64,000 bases of DNA. It comes from Epiperipatus broadwayi. Lineage: Eukaryota > Onychophora > Udeonychophora > Euonychophora > Peripatidae. Position 1 is the stretch's first letter; every line of letters starts with the position of its first letter. Under the pieces are notes generated by a model that searched no databases, was not told where the DNA came from, and worked only from the letters and a program-made list of their open reading frames with translations. The position numbers and the translations under genes were made by a program. Location of the stretch: the NCBI GenBank assembly GCA_028023455.1, contig JAQFVV010012496.1:4217764-4281763 (forward strand). Direction: 5' to 3'. Of the stretch, positions 63,643 to 64,000 are shown piece after piece.

Positions 63643-63806
63643 GTAGTGGGTAGTAAAAAAAGCATTACAAAAAAGTAATAAAGAACATAAATGATATTAA
63701 TATTATATGGATTGTGCAATGCAATAAGAAAGATAAAGATCCTTTCTAAACATGCAGTATTTATATATAGCCTAAGAGAAAGAGATTTACTCTCCCTTAA
63801 TCACAT

Positions 63807-63810
<4 letters not shown>

Positions 63811-63851
<41 letters not shown>

Positions 63852-63882
63852 TATATATTATATTATATATATATATATATAA
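63811..63882. repeat. TA-rich microsatellite
   Basis: TATATA with interspersed TATATTATAT. Frames through it are artefacts. Confidence 0.9.
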
Positions 63883-64000
63883 GAAGCAACAAACAATTAT
63901 TGTGTATCAAATTGTGTGTAATCACAATGCTTCAAAAGTGGTAAATTGAGATATAATATTGATGAATCATTAAATAAAATCACTAAAAAAATATTTTTTT

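Larger units (their letters stand above)
63405..63700. mobile_element. HH3 palindromic element (GATTG subtype)
   Basis: ATCATTTGTGTTCTTTATTAC.. and ..GTAATAAAGAACATAAATGAT mirror around 63557, where TTTAAAATTTTAAA is the exact centre. Arms are about 140 bp and near-perfect, so this is a young palindrome. Overlapping frames on both strands come from the arms. Confidence 0.85.

Overview
The window looks like intergenic DNA from a multicellular animal, probably an invertebrate. It is very A/T-rich and carries decayed RTE-type LINEs, a Penelope-like element, hAT, mariner and pogo/Tigger remnants, tRNA-derived SINEs, A/T microsatellites and satellites. I found no convincing host protein gene: every long reading frame I could interpret belongs to a dead transposon or a simple repeat. 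I cannot name the species from sequence alone.

The main content is small, mostly non-coding repeats carrying hammerhead self-cleaving ribozyme (HHR) motifs. I see four families. HH1 is a 418-bp unit in 2.75 nearly identical tandem copies (57243-58393), each with a type I hammerhead. HH2 is a core CTGATGA-(GTGCTG..CAGCAC)-GAAA-(3-bp stem III)-UH, found in ~460-bp dispersed units with a tRNA-like B-box tail (HH2a) and in a 364-bp tandem array (HH2b, 22336-22935). HH3 consists of minimal hammerheads in both arms of palindromic elements, with stem II GACT..AGTC or GATTG..CAATC; it resembles the minimal hammerheads known from the flanking repeats of Penelope-like elements. HH4 comprises hairpin-forming foldback elements of 120-500 bp with a hammerhead built on GGCCACAAGCC. 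More than two dozen motifs occur in 64 kb, on both strands, some with intact cores and others with single inactivating substitutions such as G12 to A.

Layout: 0-9 kb holds HH2a units, foldbacks, a retroposed tRNA-Gly copy with a 17-bp target duplication, a hAT MITE, a LINE relic and a 1-kb inverted SINE pair. 10-16 kb holds a mariner pseudogene and the Penelope-like pseudogene. 16.9-19.5 kb holds two adjacent satellites (61-bp and ~115-bp units). 20-24 kb holds HH2b and HH2a units and a LINE fragment. 25-42 kb holds RTE LINE pieces cut by HH3 palindromes and HH4 foldbacks, a TIR transposon enclosing an RTE fragment, and the best RTE copy (39.0-41.6 kb, minus). 42-57 kb holds foldbacks, palindromes, SINE heads, a ~2.3-kb inverted repeat around a TATC-rich loop, and LINE tails. 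57-64 kb holds the HH1 tandem array, a ~2.5-kb inverted-repeat structure with a Tigger fragment inside, and more foldbacks.

Inferred working model: RTE and Penelope-like elements supplied reverse transcriptase, while the HHR-bearing repeats were non-autonomous passengers whose transcripts cut themselves into unit-length or circular RNAs. The recurrent head-to-head organisation of these repeats is not explained by ordinary retroposition.
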